A DNA stretch of 64,000 nucleotides from Porogramme epimiltina. Taxonomy: Eukaryota > Basidiomycota > Agaricomycetes > Polyporales > Polyporaceae. The notes below the pieces were generated by a model, which had not been told where the DNA came from, searched no databases, and was given only the letters and a program-made list of their open reading frames with translations. Shown one piece after another: positions 11,118 to 23,359 of this stretch. The translations under genes were made by a program, and so were the position numbers. The DNA is taken from assembly GCA_900155495.1 (NCBI GenBank), contig FTLJ01000173.1, forward strand, positions 1-64,000. The letters run 5' to 3'. Every line of letters begins with the position of its first letter. Positions within the stretch are counted from its first letter, which is position 1.

Positions 11118-14100
11118 TTACGGCACAACGAGCACGTACGCATCCTGACTCCTTTGAACCGCCTGCCCGCCAGCATCATCTTCATCATTTCCACGTCCCT
11201 TCCGGGCCTCCCACCTCACATCTACAATGCGCACCTCCTCTCCCTCGCTCGCCTGCGCTGCACCCTCGGGGGGTGTCTGCGTCCCCGCGACCTGCACCGC
11301 GCTCCGTCGGTCGAGCACCTTGATGCGCGGGACGCGTACCAAGCCGCACTCCACGGGGACGAGGTTCCACACGAGGCGCTCCTCGGTGCCCGGGAGGAGG
11401 ATCGGCACGCGCCCGTGCCGGAGCCCAGCGACGACGAAGGCGTCTCCGGCGGGGTCCGGCTCGAGCTGCACCGTCACGTTCGCAGAGCGCGTTGGGTGCT
11501 GGTTGCGGATCGTGAGCCGAAGTGGGACAGGCTCGTGCAGATGGGCTGTGGTCGGCGCGTCGAGAAGTGCGATAAGCCCGTCAGACGGTGGGCGGAGGGA
11601 CGGGAGAGGAAAGCGGGTCGTTGCTGGAGAGCCGAAGCTACCGTCGGGCACGATCCTACGCGGAATCGGTAAGGATGTCTACTGGAAGTAAGAGACGGAC
11701 ACGTACCTTCGCCAAGTGACTTCGTATTCGCCCGGGCCCGGAATAGGCTCTTCGGGCTCTTCATCGTCGGGTACGACGCTGATCTTACAGCGGTCACAAA
11801 GCTCGTCCCCAGTGAGCCATTCTGTAGTTGTGTGAGATAAGAGTTAATTTCAAGGACAGTGATCGCCTCACCTCCACTGAAGTCATCCTTGTCAATAGAG
11901 CAACCTTCGACCGCGGCCATATCGTTCTCCTAGGCGTGAGCTCAGTTCATGGCTCGATGCCAGTAGCACGACGCCAAATGAACGTACCTTCCGAATCAGC
12001 ACAACGCTATCGATGACAAGGCCCGACGGCGCCATGACTGTCAGCGTGCTCGTCACCAAAGCCTCCACCGCGTTCGCCTCATCCCTCTTGCTCCCATCGA
12101 AAGTCGATAGATCCACTAATCCCGGCTGGACGCGCGTCGGCCGCTTATACACAACCTTATGCTTCGCCTTCAATGGGCTCATAGCTTCCACCGAGATCGT
12201 CCGCAACGTCTCCGTGCGGTCGACTGCTGGAGCAGGCGCGTTCGGGCTGGCAGGCGTCGAGGGTGACAGCGGGATGGGGGGCCCAGTGCGCGTCTGGACG
12301 GAGATGTCGACGACGCGTTCGCCGGGCGTGCCGGTGTTCGTGAGCACGAGCCTCTTGAGGAGGCTCACCCCAGGTGCAAGGGCCCCGCAAGCTACCGCCT
12401 TGATGAGGCTCGTCGACTTCTGGTCCTCCATCGCGATGTAGTTCACTAGGCGCAAGAGTGGTCAAGTCAGTGTTTCGTCATGCACGATGTCGCTCCTGTT
12501 GCGTACCTGCTTCGTCGATGTCTGTAGGCTGCAGGAGCACGTCGACGACCACATCCAGTTCGCGATCGTCGCTATTCGTGATTTCGATCTCGATTGGGAA
12601 CTCCTCGCCGAGATACGCCGGCCCAGCGTGCGAGATCGTGACATCAACGCGATGCGTGCGGTACCGCACGCGTACCTCGGCATGATCTTCGCGTCGCATC
12701 GAGACGAAACGCGCGGGCTCGAGCGAGCAGAGCCACTTGGGTGCGGTCAGAGTGCTCGAGGATGTTGATGCAGAAGGTGTTATTGGGACCTCGATCCACC
12801 AGCTCCGTTCTTTGATCGTGAAAACGAGTTTAGTGACCTATGAATCGGTCAGTAGGAGTATTCCGCTATTATGGTAGCACTGGGACAAACCGAGATGTGC
12901 ATAGGGAGATCAGAGCCCACGGTGCCGGTGAACACAATCGTCGTGCCCGAACCCCAGCGAAGACATGTCTCGACCTCCTTCGATTCGGTGGGGGCCGGAG
13001 AGACTGTTATGTGACCGAGGTCTACGCGTTGGACCGCGGGAATGTCCGAGTCGGGATCTTCCTGGGAGTGACGAATTATGACTGGAGGAACGTCGGCGGC
13101 GAAGTGGACGGTAAGGGAGGTGAACGGGATGGAGGACAGCGACACGTTGGGTTGGGACGACAGCTGAAGCTGAAACGGGGCGGCGTCGCCAACATCGACT
13201 TCGGGCTCCCAGAACACCGCGGATGCGTTGACTGAAAGAGAGGCCAGGGGCGTCAATCCTCAAAAGCGCCCATGCGATAAGAGCAAGACATACGAAGAGG
13301 TCTAGACTCAGACAGATCGACAACGAGAGGCTCATCAGTCATCGAAGGCACCGTGCTCTACGAAGAACATCATCAGCCGGGTTTTGAGACAGATACTAGA
13401 CCCTCACCTGCAACACTGCCAGCAGGTCATCCTGTAGCGCATCCTGGTCGTCCGCAGACGCGTTCGCACCTGGATCGGAAGCTAACTCAGTATCGTCTCG
13501 ACCCCAAGGACGAGCCACATACCGTAACCTAGCATTTCCACGAGCAGTCGTACGCTTAGGTCTACGTCCCCAAGCTGCTGCGCGCACTTGTACCATTGCG
13601 AAAGTAGTGGGTGCAAGAGCGGCTCCCAGCTTTCCCGACGATACGTCTTCGCAATGCGCTCAAAGAATCTGCCGTTCGTCATGAGGAATAAAGCACTTCG
13701 CGGAGAGAGGTAGACACGCCCACCTCACAGCCATGTCGAACTTGGCAGACTCGTAATACGTCTGGGCGATGCGATACGCGATCCAGAGCGTGAGTCGGGC
13801 AGGGTTCTGGGTGTTCTGCGGGCCCCACTTCTTGAAGAGCTCGTAAGAGCGGGTATACAGCTGATGTTGCGAAGGTGAGTGAAGGACGATTGGGAAATAG
13901 GTGTGATCACTTGCCTCGAGGACGATAGTCAGATGGTCAACTTTGCGCTCGTTCGCGAACCCTGGAGCGTTGGACTGACCCTCGCTCTAAAACAATGAAG
14001 AAACACGTCAATTCCGACACTCCCTACGCGATCGAAAGAGCCAAAATATACCTCTATCGCTGTCAGGAAGCGTTCGCGCCTACGTTCCGTACACCGCGCC

Positions 14101-15971
14101 GCCATATAGTAGTAGAAACCGGGGTGCTGGAGGGCCTGGTTCGGGTTGAGACCTAGGACGCGCATGGCGTCCAGCCCGGCCTGGGACGGGTCGAGTGCCT
14201 GTGCGGCCATGAGCGCTGCGGATGGCGTCGGTGTTGGATATGCAGACGGGATCTTGAGAGTCGACCGCGTTCCCTGTTCCAGTAGTTCCGCAAGGACTCG
14301 ATGTCTACATGAACAGACCATTAGTACGGCGCGCCGGCGAGATCAGGCAGGAGAGGGAGGAGACCCACTGTCGCGCAAGCCAGCTCCAGAACTCGAAGGT
14401 CTCCTCGCCGATACCCCACCCACGGGAGAAGTCTGCGAACTTGCGCATATGGCTGTTGTGGTTTGACAGCGCGAGGGCGTGTTCGTTGTTGTACAAATAC
14501 AATTTGACAATCTGGGGTGACGCATATATATGGCTTGCAGCGCATTATAGCTGAGAATAGAACACACCTTCACGTTGATACAGTCTGCAAGCACCTTCGC
14601 CTCCGCCCATCGCTTAGTTCGAGGAGGAAGGATCGCCGTTGAGCCAAACATTATGAGAAGAGTCGAGTATGCGTCTTGGTAGTGTCTAGAGAATGATTAG
14701 CGCACGAGCATATTGACTACTCACGACGCCATACTTTAGTGCGACTTGGTCCTCGCTCCTGAACTCAGCAAAGCATGCCATCTTATACTCGTAGCGCACA
14801 GTCCATCCCTCTGGCCGCAGTGGTCGCGCAACGCCCGCGCTCGCCATCGGAGTGTGGGGTACGGAATATGAGCTGGATTGCGAGTGTCGGTTGCGTTTCC
14901 TGCGGACGCGCTTCGAATGGTTTGTGTAGTATTCCAGCGCGGGTTCGTATAGTGCATCCTGCAGACTTTACAAGGGTGTTCATATGACAAAAGATTCGAT
15001 TGTGGAGAACATACCTGCGTACAAAGTCGCCAATCTCTGCTTGCGAGACCGGGCTGAGGACGAACAGAGCAGCACGCGGATCGAGTCCACTTTGTCGCCG
15101 GATGTATGTCAGGCGTCCATCCAATGTCGGGTCGTCTGTCAGTGCATGAGTCTAGCATTCAGCCATCGCGAGATAGAGGTGTAACAGGGGTTATAACGAG
15201 GAACAATACACCAGACCACCCCAAGAAGCACTATGTCCAGCCTCACTATCTTCGCAACCTCGCGCTCCCAACTCCTCCATGCACATGCCCACGCACACCT
15301 GATTTGAGAGGAGGAACTGTACGTACCTAGCATCTTCCTGCTCGCCATCAAGACTGCGGTAAGCTTGATATTGCGCTCGTTGGTGCTCTTCTTCCGCAGC
15401 GCGATCTCCCCCGCAAGTTCTGTGTCCCTCCGCTTCTCCTCCGCCTCGCGTTCGCGTTCGTCCTGGCCCGGCTGGAGAGGGGGCGATTCGTATATCCGCC
15501 TGAACACGACGAACACCGAGGGCACAAGAGTTGTATGCTTCCGGATCCATATTGGCGCGATGAGCCCGTCAGGATGCAGCGGCGAGGAAGGGGTGAGGGG
15601 AGAGAGCGGGGAGTGCGACGAGCTGTACTGCGGATCTTCTGGCCGGAGCATTTTACGTGGTGGAAATGGCACGTCCTGCGGTGTTGTTACATGCTGCACA
15701 CGATCTCCGACGCGGTGAAGCGCACCTTGTCCACCAAAACAACCTGGAACGTCTTGGACTTCTCCGGCTGCCATATGGCGACTTTGCGCTGCGCGAGAAG
15801 CGCATCGCGGAGACGGAGCGTGAGGACATTGAAGGCATCCTGTCGTACTTGTGGGGTGGTTGGTGTGTTTGGTGTCGCACTAGCAGGCGTCGGCGGAGGT
15901 TGCACATCCAGCCCGGCCACGAACATGACCGGGGCGAGTTGGACGAGCAACTCAGGAGGATATGAATTCAT
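11118..15971 (-). CDS. TRAPPC11: TRAPP complex subunit 11 (foie gras/Gryzun protein)
   Basis: Subunit of the TRAPP tethering complex acting in ER-Golgi and Golgi traffic. Eighteen minus-strand exons: 15971-15726, 15675-15327, 15135-15015, 14965-14735, 14685-14568, 14511-14369, 14304-14052, 13986-13915, 13860-13724, 13668-13523, 13469-13408, 13357-13294, 13231-12891, 12837-12507, 12445-11988, 11929-11872, 11821-11707 and 11655-11118, giving 1260 residues. Recognisable parts are the N-terminal block with ERNIKLTAVLMASRKML, then RLTYIRRQSGLDPRAALFVL, the helical foie-gras region (for example LYNNEHALALSNHNSHMRKF and AKTYRRESWEPLL), and a beta-rich Gryzun-like C-terminal half containing SHAGPAYLGEEFPIEIEITN. 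Length is close to animal orthologues. The intron 13861-13914 uses a GC-AG pair. The 191-nt intron 15136-15326 is the largest; a small extra exon inside it cannot be excluded. Confidence 0.93.
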
Positions 15972-16205
15972 GATGGAAGCGTGCGGGGGGCCGCGGCGGC
16001 GGAGTGGGGTATATCTCGTTCAATACACGGATCACCTCCGGACAGCGGGTAGATCATATGGCAAGGAGGAACATCAAGTGCAGCCGAGTGTGTAGAGCGA
16101 GCAGACGCCGGAGGGTGAGCATCGAGGAAAGACGTTCTCGCTTGAGCTTGGATCCCCGTCGATGCGTCCACACGATACAGTGGCACTGTATATTTATGGA
16201 ATATA
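15972..16205. other. Intergenic spacer between TRAPPC11 and tRNA-Thr
   Basis: Upstream region of TRAPPC11. I see no clear TATA box and no coding sequence. Confidence 0.5.
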
Positions 16206-16285
16206 TCCCGTTTAGCTCAGTTGGTAGAGCGCGTCACTAGTATCACGTGATGACGAGGTCAGTCGTTCGAGTCGGCTAATGGGAA
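16206..16285 (+). tRNA. tRNA-Thr (anticodon AGT) with a 7-nt intron
   Basis: A full cloverleaf can be drawn. The acceptor stem pairs TCCCGTT (16206-16212) with AATGGGA (16278-16284), followed by discriminator A. The D stem is GCTC/GAGC around loop AGTTGGTA. The anticodon stem is CGTCA (16232-16236) with TGACG (16251-16255). The T arm is AGTCG, TTCGAGT, CGGCT. Anticodon AGT is at 16239-16241, preceded by CT and followed by A. The 14 nt between the anticodon-stem strands exceed the normal loop by seven, which fits an intron TCACGTG at 16243-16249, after the base following the anticodon, where eukaryotic tRNA introns sit. Confidence 0.82.
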
Positions 16286-16917
16286 CTTGTTTTGCCCAAT
16301 GTGCCAGAGCCTCTTGCGGCGTTATTCTGCACACGCGTTTCGGCCAGTGGCGCACTCTGCATGTGTTGGAAAGTTTCACTTTTATCTCTTTCCTTACAAT
16401 GTACCTATTAGGGCTCCTGGCCCTTGGAGCATAGCGTGTCCTCGGCATCTCTCTACTTCTCCCACCCACGATCCAACCCGAGCATGTATCTCTCGGAACA
16501 ACAACCCTTCCTGCCCCTCTTTTGTACTCCTATTTCTCTGAAGGGGACGGGTCTTCTCGGACAAAACGGGCGTGATTCTCGTGAGACCTAGTAATGTAAG
16601 CCCGTCGTCAGTCGGTGTGCGTTGCGCAGCTGCAGTGAAGCACTGAGAAACTCACGCACCAGTTGGTTGGCTCATTTTTAGAGGAGCACGACAGCTATCC
16701 ATGGGGATACTCCTCGCGTTTCACCAGGGAGAAGGACGAAGGAAAACAAAAGGTCCATGACCTTATCGTATCCCACATAGACATAATATTCATCTTGCAC
16801 GTCAGATCTGGCTTATCTGGCGGAACCTTCCCTAACGCACCCACGAGCGTATCCCGGAGTCAGAGGTGGTGTTAAGTGTAGCCCATAATACGGCACTTAC
16901 CTCTAGCGACCACTGCA
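16286..16917. other. Intergenic, nothing recognised
   Basis: Only short open frames without homology, start context or splice signals that I can support. Confidence 0.4.
16290..16293 (+). terminator. RNA polymerase III T-run
   Basis: TTTT five nt after the discriminator base of the tRNA gene, as expected for Pol III termination. Confidence 0.6.
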
Positions 16918-17294
16918 CTACGGCGCCGCTTCCGCGGCACTAGCGCAGGCCTCGCCTCCCCGTTGCCCGGGGCCGCTCGCAGCCCTACAGGCTACCCCTG
17001 ATCACCTTATCAGTTCCTACCTCTGGCTCGCCTGAATCCCGAGTCTGTTGACTCACTGTTTCACAAGTTCGGCGATAATTACGTCCGTTTTTGCGTTAGC
17101 TCGAACGCCGTGCTGCTATAAGGACAAGTGTCGTGTTAGTTGACAGCGATCTGCGAGCACTTGAATCCGGCGCCACACTAGGCGTTGACCACTGGCCGAG
17201 GCGACGCGGTCCAAGCGCTCACCTTCGCTACAGATTGCAATACCTTGCGCGACAGCCTCCTCAGGTATGATTCTGTGATTCCATAAGACGGCAT
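16918..17294 (-). pseudogene. Truncated copy of the SAP-like gene
   Basis: Exons 17294-17223 and 17115-17057 encode 43 residues nearly identical to the N-terminus of the gene at 25431-26705 (GITESYLRRLSRKVLQSVAK, then QHGVRANAK). A possible third exon, 16984-16918, keeps frame but meets a stop, giving at most 65 residues against 326. The coiled-coil and NLS parts are absent. Intron sequence is also conserved between the copies, so this is a DNA-level duplication rather than a retrocopy. It could still be expressed as a lone SAP-like peptide; I consider it a truncated copy. Confidence 0.6.
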
Positions 17295-17310
17295 GCTGAT
17301 ACCGATGTAT
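16981..17310. repeat. Dispersed duplicate, copy 1 (partner near 26.4-26.7 kb)
   Basis: Homologous along its length, including introns, to 26394-26712 in the same orientation. A segment around 17185-17275 matches almost base for base. Outside these limits the similarity fades on both sides. Confidence 0.7.
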
Positions 17311-18931
17311 GAGCCGGGCGCTGGGCCTATGTGATACTAGCTATTGCAACCGAGTCAGCTTCAATAGGGTCGAGTATGCCGCCGTCGCACAACAACACTC
17401 ACCTATAACCGTTCACCCACCCGCTGTATGTCCGAGTTGCGAATCGCTAGCCATGTCCCAGGAGAGTCTCCATGGCATACACAATCTAACAAATGACGTT
17501 ATCAGTACTCGGTAAACACTCGTAAGTTGCAAGCCGTGTTTCAAAACCGCGCGAACCCTCGCGATGCCTTACGTTGCGGGAACAACGCATAGAAGTAGAG
17601 TTATAGAAGGGGAAAGTGATCCACTCACGAAGCTGCGGGGGTGTTTAGCTTACTTGATGAGTTAGCACATCGCCTTTCTGAATTTGGGGAAGAGGAATAA
17701 TACCCTAGACAGTGCGTCGTCGCTAGGGGCCAGACGTACTCGTCAACGTTGCCGAAATGACCAGCAGGGAGAGAGACGCACCAGTGATGTCGAGGTGACT
17801 GTGGCGCTCGCAAGGATTGTGGGCGGAGGTGAGTGGCCGCGTAGGCGGTCTATACAAGCTCATTCTGAGATAAGGGCCTAGTGGGATGAGTAGTTGTTTC
17901 CCTTGAGAGAAGGGTTCGCTACTCATATACCTCCTAGAGAGGGATACTTGGCCATTGTTACACGGCTCCAAAGGCCATTCGGTCTACGAGATGGCGACAA
18001 AGGTAGTCCTCACACGAGGTCTTGGACAGCACACTTCTTCATTGAACGATTACCTTACTTACACAGAAAGAGAGATTGAACCGGAATGTGATAATCAAAA
18101 AGACGTTGTACAGATGGAAGATAACTAAGACACGATTCTCTGTAAACCCAGCGATGAGTGGCGTTCAATTCTCTGGGGATGTGCTACACACTGAAGATCC
18201 ACCAAAGAGAACTCTGCTCGGTCTGTGGGCGCCGGAACACCCGGAACATCGAGGAAGGCGACCATAAAGTCGGCGCCATACAACCTGACAAAGCATCGAG
18301 ATCGTCAATAGAATTAGAGCGATGATGTGGTGTCCACCATCTCCAGTGCTGGTTCGGCTGCGCGCATTCAGCTTGTTCTAAACGCCGAGGAAGGGATTCC
18401 ATGGCCGTACTTCAGTGCCTTCGCATGATCGCAGTTCTCGACTTCATTACCTAGCCCAAACGACGGCTCATCACGACCATCGCCGCGCCGACTTAGATCG
18501 ACGAAAACCTGTTCGCGGTAAGCTGGGCCGTTATACGAAGAGGATACGACTACTTACCTGGGACATACCCGGCCTTAGCCTGTTTAGACCTCGCGAAACC
18601 GTTGTCCGACGTTCCCCGGCCGCGAAACGGGAATGTCGAGCATCAAATTCAGACTTCGGCGAAGGTGCCGCGGATCCTGCTCTGATGGACCGGGTGCGAC
18701 TCCTTCGGTAGCTCTCCTGTGGGGTGGCTGTGATGGCTTTGTGATCATCCCTCTCAACGCCGTCCCAGCGGGCACCGCACGCCGCGCTGACTTCGCCTCG
18801 CGGTGCGCTGGTGTTACGGGGGTCCGTGTTCGTGTTTGCGTTGTATGACCACTGCTACGCGCCACTGAACCGACATCACGACTTAGACTAGACGATGTCA
18901 GGGGTTGGCCCTGCGGCGTTGGGGCCTGCTG
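17295..18931. other. 1.6 kb without a supportable gene
   Basis: Only small overlapping open frames up to about 98 codons. None has a recognisable motif. Probably decayed repeat or intergenic DNA. Confidence 0.4.
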
Positions 18932-18939
18932 TATATAAG
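18932..18939 (+). promoter_or_regulatory. TATA box of secreted lectin-like gene B
   Basis: TATATAAG, 94 nt before the ATG at 19033, matching the promoter of copy A. Confidence 0.6.
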
Positions 18940-19032
18940 TCGCGGCGCGAGTCGGTGATCTTACAGCACTCGCAGCTCAGCAATTCACCTCCGACTTAAG
19001 TCATTTCGCACTCACCCACGAACCTCGCTATC

Positions 19033-19666
19033 ATGAAGGCCTTCTTCGCTCTCGCTGCCTCTGCTCTCGCGTTCATCCCCAGCCTTGCGGCCGCCGACTT
19101 CGTCCCCGAAGGCTCTGCCGCGCACTTCATCTCATCCCAAAGTATACATCTCGCTCGCCCGCTTTCCCGCCTCACGAGTTGACCAAGCCCTCCCACTTCC
19201 TCCCTACACAGACTCCTCCCTCGTCTTCGCGCCCCAAGGCGGCTTCTCCGGCGCGGAGCTCGTCGCGACCTTGGCGGGCGACGGCAGCTCCTCAGACCTG
19301 ACCGCGATCTTCCCCGTGCTCGGCTCCGGCGTGCCCACGCAGCTCGCCGTCGGCGACTGGTGCGTGTCCGCGCGGGGCGTCACGCCCGGGACCGCATCGC
19401 AGACCCTGTTCATCGAGGACTGCTCCGACGACGCGGAACAGCTCTGGACGGTGAACGAGAGCCCCGCGACGGTGTCGAATGCGGACGGCAACTGCATCAC
19501 GCTCGGGCGCGCGGCGGTCAACGTGCCGGTGGGTGTCTTCTCGTCGCGATGTGAACAGTAGGGGGAGGTGGACAGTTGCTGACGGAGATCTGCGCAGGTG
19601 ACTCTGGCGCCGTGCAACGATGACCTTCAGTCCCTGCAGCTCTGGAACCCGGAGGTAGTTCAGTAG
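19033..19666 (+). CDS. Small secreted protein with ricin-B-like (QxW) repeats, copy B
   Basis: 164-residue paralogue of the gene at 6444-7079. Exons 19033-19141, 19212-19528 and 19598-19666. The signal peptide ends near SLAAA before DFVPEGSAAHF. The mature protein keeps WCVSARG, GTASQTLFIEDCSDD, a first QLW and a closing LQLWN with the same Cys spacing as copy A. Differences are concentrated in the signal peptide, introns and last residues. It probably binds glycans at or outside the cell wall; that is inferred from the fold only. The twelve kilobases between the copies hold unrelated genes, so this is a dispersed rather than strictly tandem duplication. Confidence 0.75.
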
Positions 19667-20897
19667 GCTTGGAAGGAGCTGTTGCCACTGGTCAGAATGA
19701 TTGCTATGACAATAGGCGAATTGGATTGAAGGGATACGTACACATTATGAACTTCTCCATAATGATGTAGTCGGACATACGACCTTATGGATATGTTCGC
19801 CAGAATCACATGGCAAACGAAGAGGTGGAAAGGCATCGAATATTTGGAGAGTAATACGAAGCATACATCGATCTAGTATCCTTAAATCAGGTCCACCCCT
19901 CCTCCGTTTGTGCTGTGTCCTCCACCCTGCCCTGTGCGTCGGAAATGCTCTTGTGATTGAGTCTTCTTCCGTGGGTTATGACCAAAGGGCTTAGATCGAG
20001 CGGCGGTGGGGATGTGCTTGGGGTCGGGGAAGACGAGTCGAAAGCGCTGTGGAGAGGGGAGTGGAGGCGAGAGGCAAGAGGGCCGACCGGCGCTTATGTT
20101 TCCGATTCTGGTATTGCCGAATATTGCCGGGGTATCGCCGATGTGTTTGTCGTCCATTTCAAGTTGGACTTGAACGTGGTTGAGGATAACCACGATGGCT
20201 AGAACAAGCTCCTTGGCCCCGAACCCAGTCATACTCACATAGCTCGAAACCCTTCACGCAGGTCCCCCAGCGATATCAGCCAGAAGCTACCTCCATGGGT
20301 GGCAGGGTCGACGTCGCTTTCAACAGTTTGATGGTGACGTTGGCAGTTGCTTCCGGAGGGCTCCAAGCAACTAGATGCAGGTGAACACCACATCCCGATA
20401 TATCCCAAGGATCTCTCCTCACAGAAACACATCAACCAACAGACTTATAGCGCTGTGAGCCGTCGTTCCACTTAAAGCCCGTATAAAGACTTATGGGCAT
20501 ATAGCCATGTGTTAGGCTGGAATCTGGAGCGTTCTATACCCTCATCTTTGACATTTTACGTCGGCAGATGCGGTTCTCCTCGCGGGAAGACGCAATCACA
20601 GGCCACCATTGGTCGCGCGGAGCAATTCGTCGTCAGCATCCTGATATGGATATATACGCAGCAGGCACTAGTCTGCCAGATCTGCCTCGCTTGCCAGGCG
20701 CGCTGTCTCGCTCGACCCAACTTACGGCATCAGCGTCTGCAGAGCGACGAGACGACGTCCCCACCCACGCCCTTTTACACCCAGGCCACCCCGCTGTCAG
20801 CCTCAACCTCCCCCGCCCATGAAACTGCGCCTTTCCCGTGCCGCCGTTACCGTCTTCGACGCGCAACCACTTCAAAGATACACCGCGCTCGAGTGGC
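19667..20897. other. Intergenic with one weak minus-strand ORF
   Basis: A minus-strand open frame (about 20232 down to 19882, over 100 codons) begins with a hydrophobic stretch (ELVLAIVVILNHV), and a cysteine-containing frame lies just upstream (20435-20235). They might be two exons of one small gene, but I recognise no family and no confident splice pair, so no CDS is called. Confidence 0.25.
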
Positions 20898-22947
20898 ATG
20901 GACCCCCATGTCATCGAAACCATCGTGGCCGACGCGCGTGTGCTAGAGATGAATTCGCGTGAGTCCGCCGCGCGCGCCAGCATGTCCGATTGATCGGTCC
21001 TGATGTTTTCGCCGCACACAGTGGCATCAGTAGTATTTCTCGTTTACGACGCCCTCATCTCTCTTGACGACGAGGTAAGATAACCACTATGTTCTCGCTG
21101 CTCCTTTACCTCAGTTGATCATAGGACTGGATATCTTCAGATTAAATATGTTTGGAGGTGAGAATGCGCGTATACCGAGCTGTTTACAGAACATCCAACT
21201 AATCACTTATCCAGGTCTTCTAATGTGCTCCCTAAGTATCTCTACTTTATTTCTAGGTATCTTGGAATAATTGGTCAAACGTACGCTCGCTGTGACCCTT
21301 ACATCCTTGGTGCCCTGACTGATCACGTTCCTTTCTCACGCAACCAAACCGCCCTCTCCGACGCGCCCCGGCAGTGTCTTCACCCCAGGCATAGTTTCAT
21401 TTCCGTGCGTTTAGACTCTCCCTCGTCACCCTTCGCATCTTATCGCGCCACCAGCTGTGCCCCCAAATTTGTAGGATTTATTCTGTGAGTAAACCATTCC
21501 ACGGTCACAATCAACCACAGCCGCTCACGATTCGTTTAAGTTATTCCGCTATTCTTGGCATCGCCGTAGAAATAGGCTTGATGCTGAGAATAGACGCTTT
21601 GTATGGCAAGAGCAACAGAGGTGAGCTTATTAGCATGGTTGTTGTGTTCATTCACCAATTGCTCTTTTCGACTTGCAGTGCGGCTCCTCATGGGCTCAGC
21701 TTTCTTTCGTAAGCGATCTCCACCTCTTGCTATACTTTAAGGCTCACAACTTCCACAGTTGAGGTGGTAGTACGAACGTTGCGACTGTTAGTTCCATTTA
21801 CGCGTAGCTGACGACGTCCATAGGTAGTGGCCATAATCTACTCCATTTCGGTACCCTATCAACTTGACCATATAACCCCATTTCCGTCGTATCTCCACAT
21901 CGAGGGATGTTATATAGCAGAACCCGTTGTTTTCAAACTATCTTGGTGCGTAATCGTCAATTGAACCTCCATGCGTCGCTCAGACACTCCTCCAGGTTAC
22001 CCATACTAGTATTTGAAAGTGAGTAGTTAAGTAGTACTCATAACCCGGCGTAGCTCTTCGCTGACATGGCACCCATTAGCGCTCATGTTCAGCCTGAACG
22101 CCGCGAAGTGTATATCGCATTATCCATTGGACAAGACACCTTTAATCTACCGTCTGTTTCGCGACGCTAGCCTGTACTATATCTTGTAAGTCCTGTTGCT
22201 CGTGTTTTGAAGATATTCCGTCCTCATGAGCACCTTTTAGAATCTTTTGTGAGTGTGTTACATTATCGTTTAGATGGAACTATAACTTAGACTTCCGTGC
22301 GCGTAGTGTTCATGCTGCCTGGCATGATTAGCCAGTTCGCGGAGTCGACCGTCGTGGCAATCGTCTTGCCAATGTAAGTTATTCTTCAGAACTTTCTTAT
22401 CTTTTCTGACCGTGTCTCATATAGCTGGGTATCGGTCGTTTGCTCTTATTCGGTGCGTATCCAGCCTCCCACACCGCCATGAACTTCATCGGTGTCTCAT
22501 ATCGAACCGTAGGGCACTCATCTTCTCCTTGGGATCCGTAAAATTGCCGCGCGCAAACAGCGGCTCACACGCCTCACCTACACCGCCGACTTTGACCTCC
22601 CCACCATCGCCGTCAACGCGAGTGACGAGACACAAACCACAATCTCTTCAAGCGCTCCGTACGCCCGCTCTCCTACCGCCTACCCGCCCGTCCCCACCCG
22701 CCCACTACCGCCTGTCCCCTCTCCGCGACCTCCGCCTATCCTCAGGGGCTCGCCGTCGAACTCTCAGCTCTGCACAACAATCCGCGACTCAATCGAGCGC
22801 ACTGCGAGCAGAGTCGTAAGCGTACTCGCTGGGAGCAGCCTTGCAGGCCCGTCCGGGACACCGCGGGACGTCGGGGACTGGGACTTTCCTGAGCGCCCGG
22901 TCTCTCCTGCCCAGCGCCGCCGCGGCGTCTCCCTAAGCGCGGCGTGA
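20898..22947 (+). CDS. DUF6533-type multi-span membrane protein
   Basis: Integral membrane protein of the basidiomycete DUF6533 family, function unknown. Fifteen exons: 20898-20958, 21022-21074, 21141-21157, 21215-21280, 21455-21484, 21541-21620, 21679-21708, 21759-21769, 21824-21945, 21996-22018, 22080-22185, 22241-22248, 22307-22373, 22425-22452 and 22513-22947, giving 378 residues. The family start motif reads VFLVYDALISLDDEIKYVW, followed by KYLYFISRYLGIIGQ. About seven hydrophobic segments precede a cytoplasmic tail of about 140 residues rich in Pro and Ser. The DTPLIYRLFRDAS-like loop and the GTHLLLGIRK end of the last helix match the family pattern. Exon 12 is only 8 nt and exon 8 only 11 nt. 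The 174-nt intron 21281-21454 is the least certain. The GTA/GTG donor choice after exon 8 could change one residue. Confidence 0.85.
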
Positions 22948-23359
22948 CCACACTCATGTTCTGGAGGTAGTGGCGGGGGAACGCCATTCCCTTTGTAGCA
23001 ATAACCACGGACTGTACATATGTATCTCATAGTCGGTAGTCAGCTTTCTTGATCTGTGCTTTCTTGCTTTGTGAATGCTATCAACGATCCCTCAATACGT
23101 AGTAAATCCACAGGACTTTCCCCCATGTGCTCTATCCTTGATGTATATACACACCTAGCCCTCTCCCGCTTATACAGTTCGCTATCGATTCTGATCGCAG
23201 ATGTTGGTGCACACTTTTGCTCTGTGCGTAGGGGCACAAGCGAGCCGATATGTCGTCGGAAGTAGTAGAGATCCAGCGACTGAAGAAGCCGCAATACGTT
23301 ATATATGATACACGTAAAGTACATACACTATCCCCGAAGCCTAACCCGGTCTGTAGTCG
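22948..23359. other. Spacer between convergent genes
   Basis: 3' ends of the DUF6533 gene and of the minus-strand coiled-coil gene face each other here. No gene seen. Confidence 0.5.
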
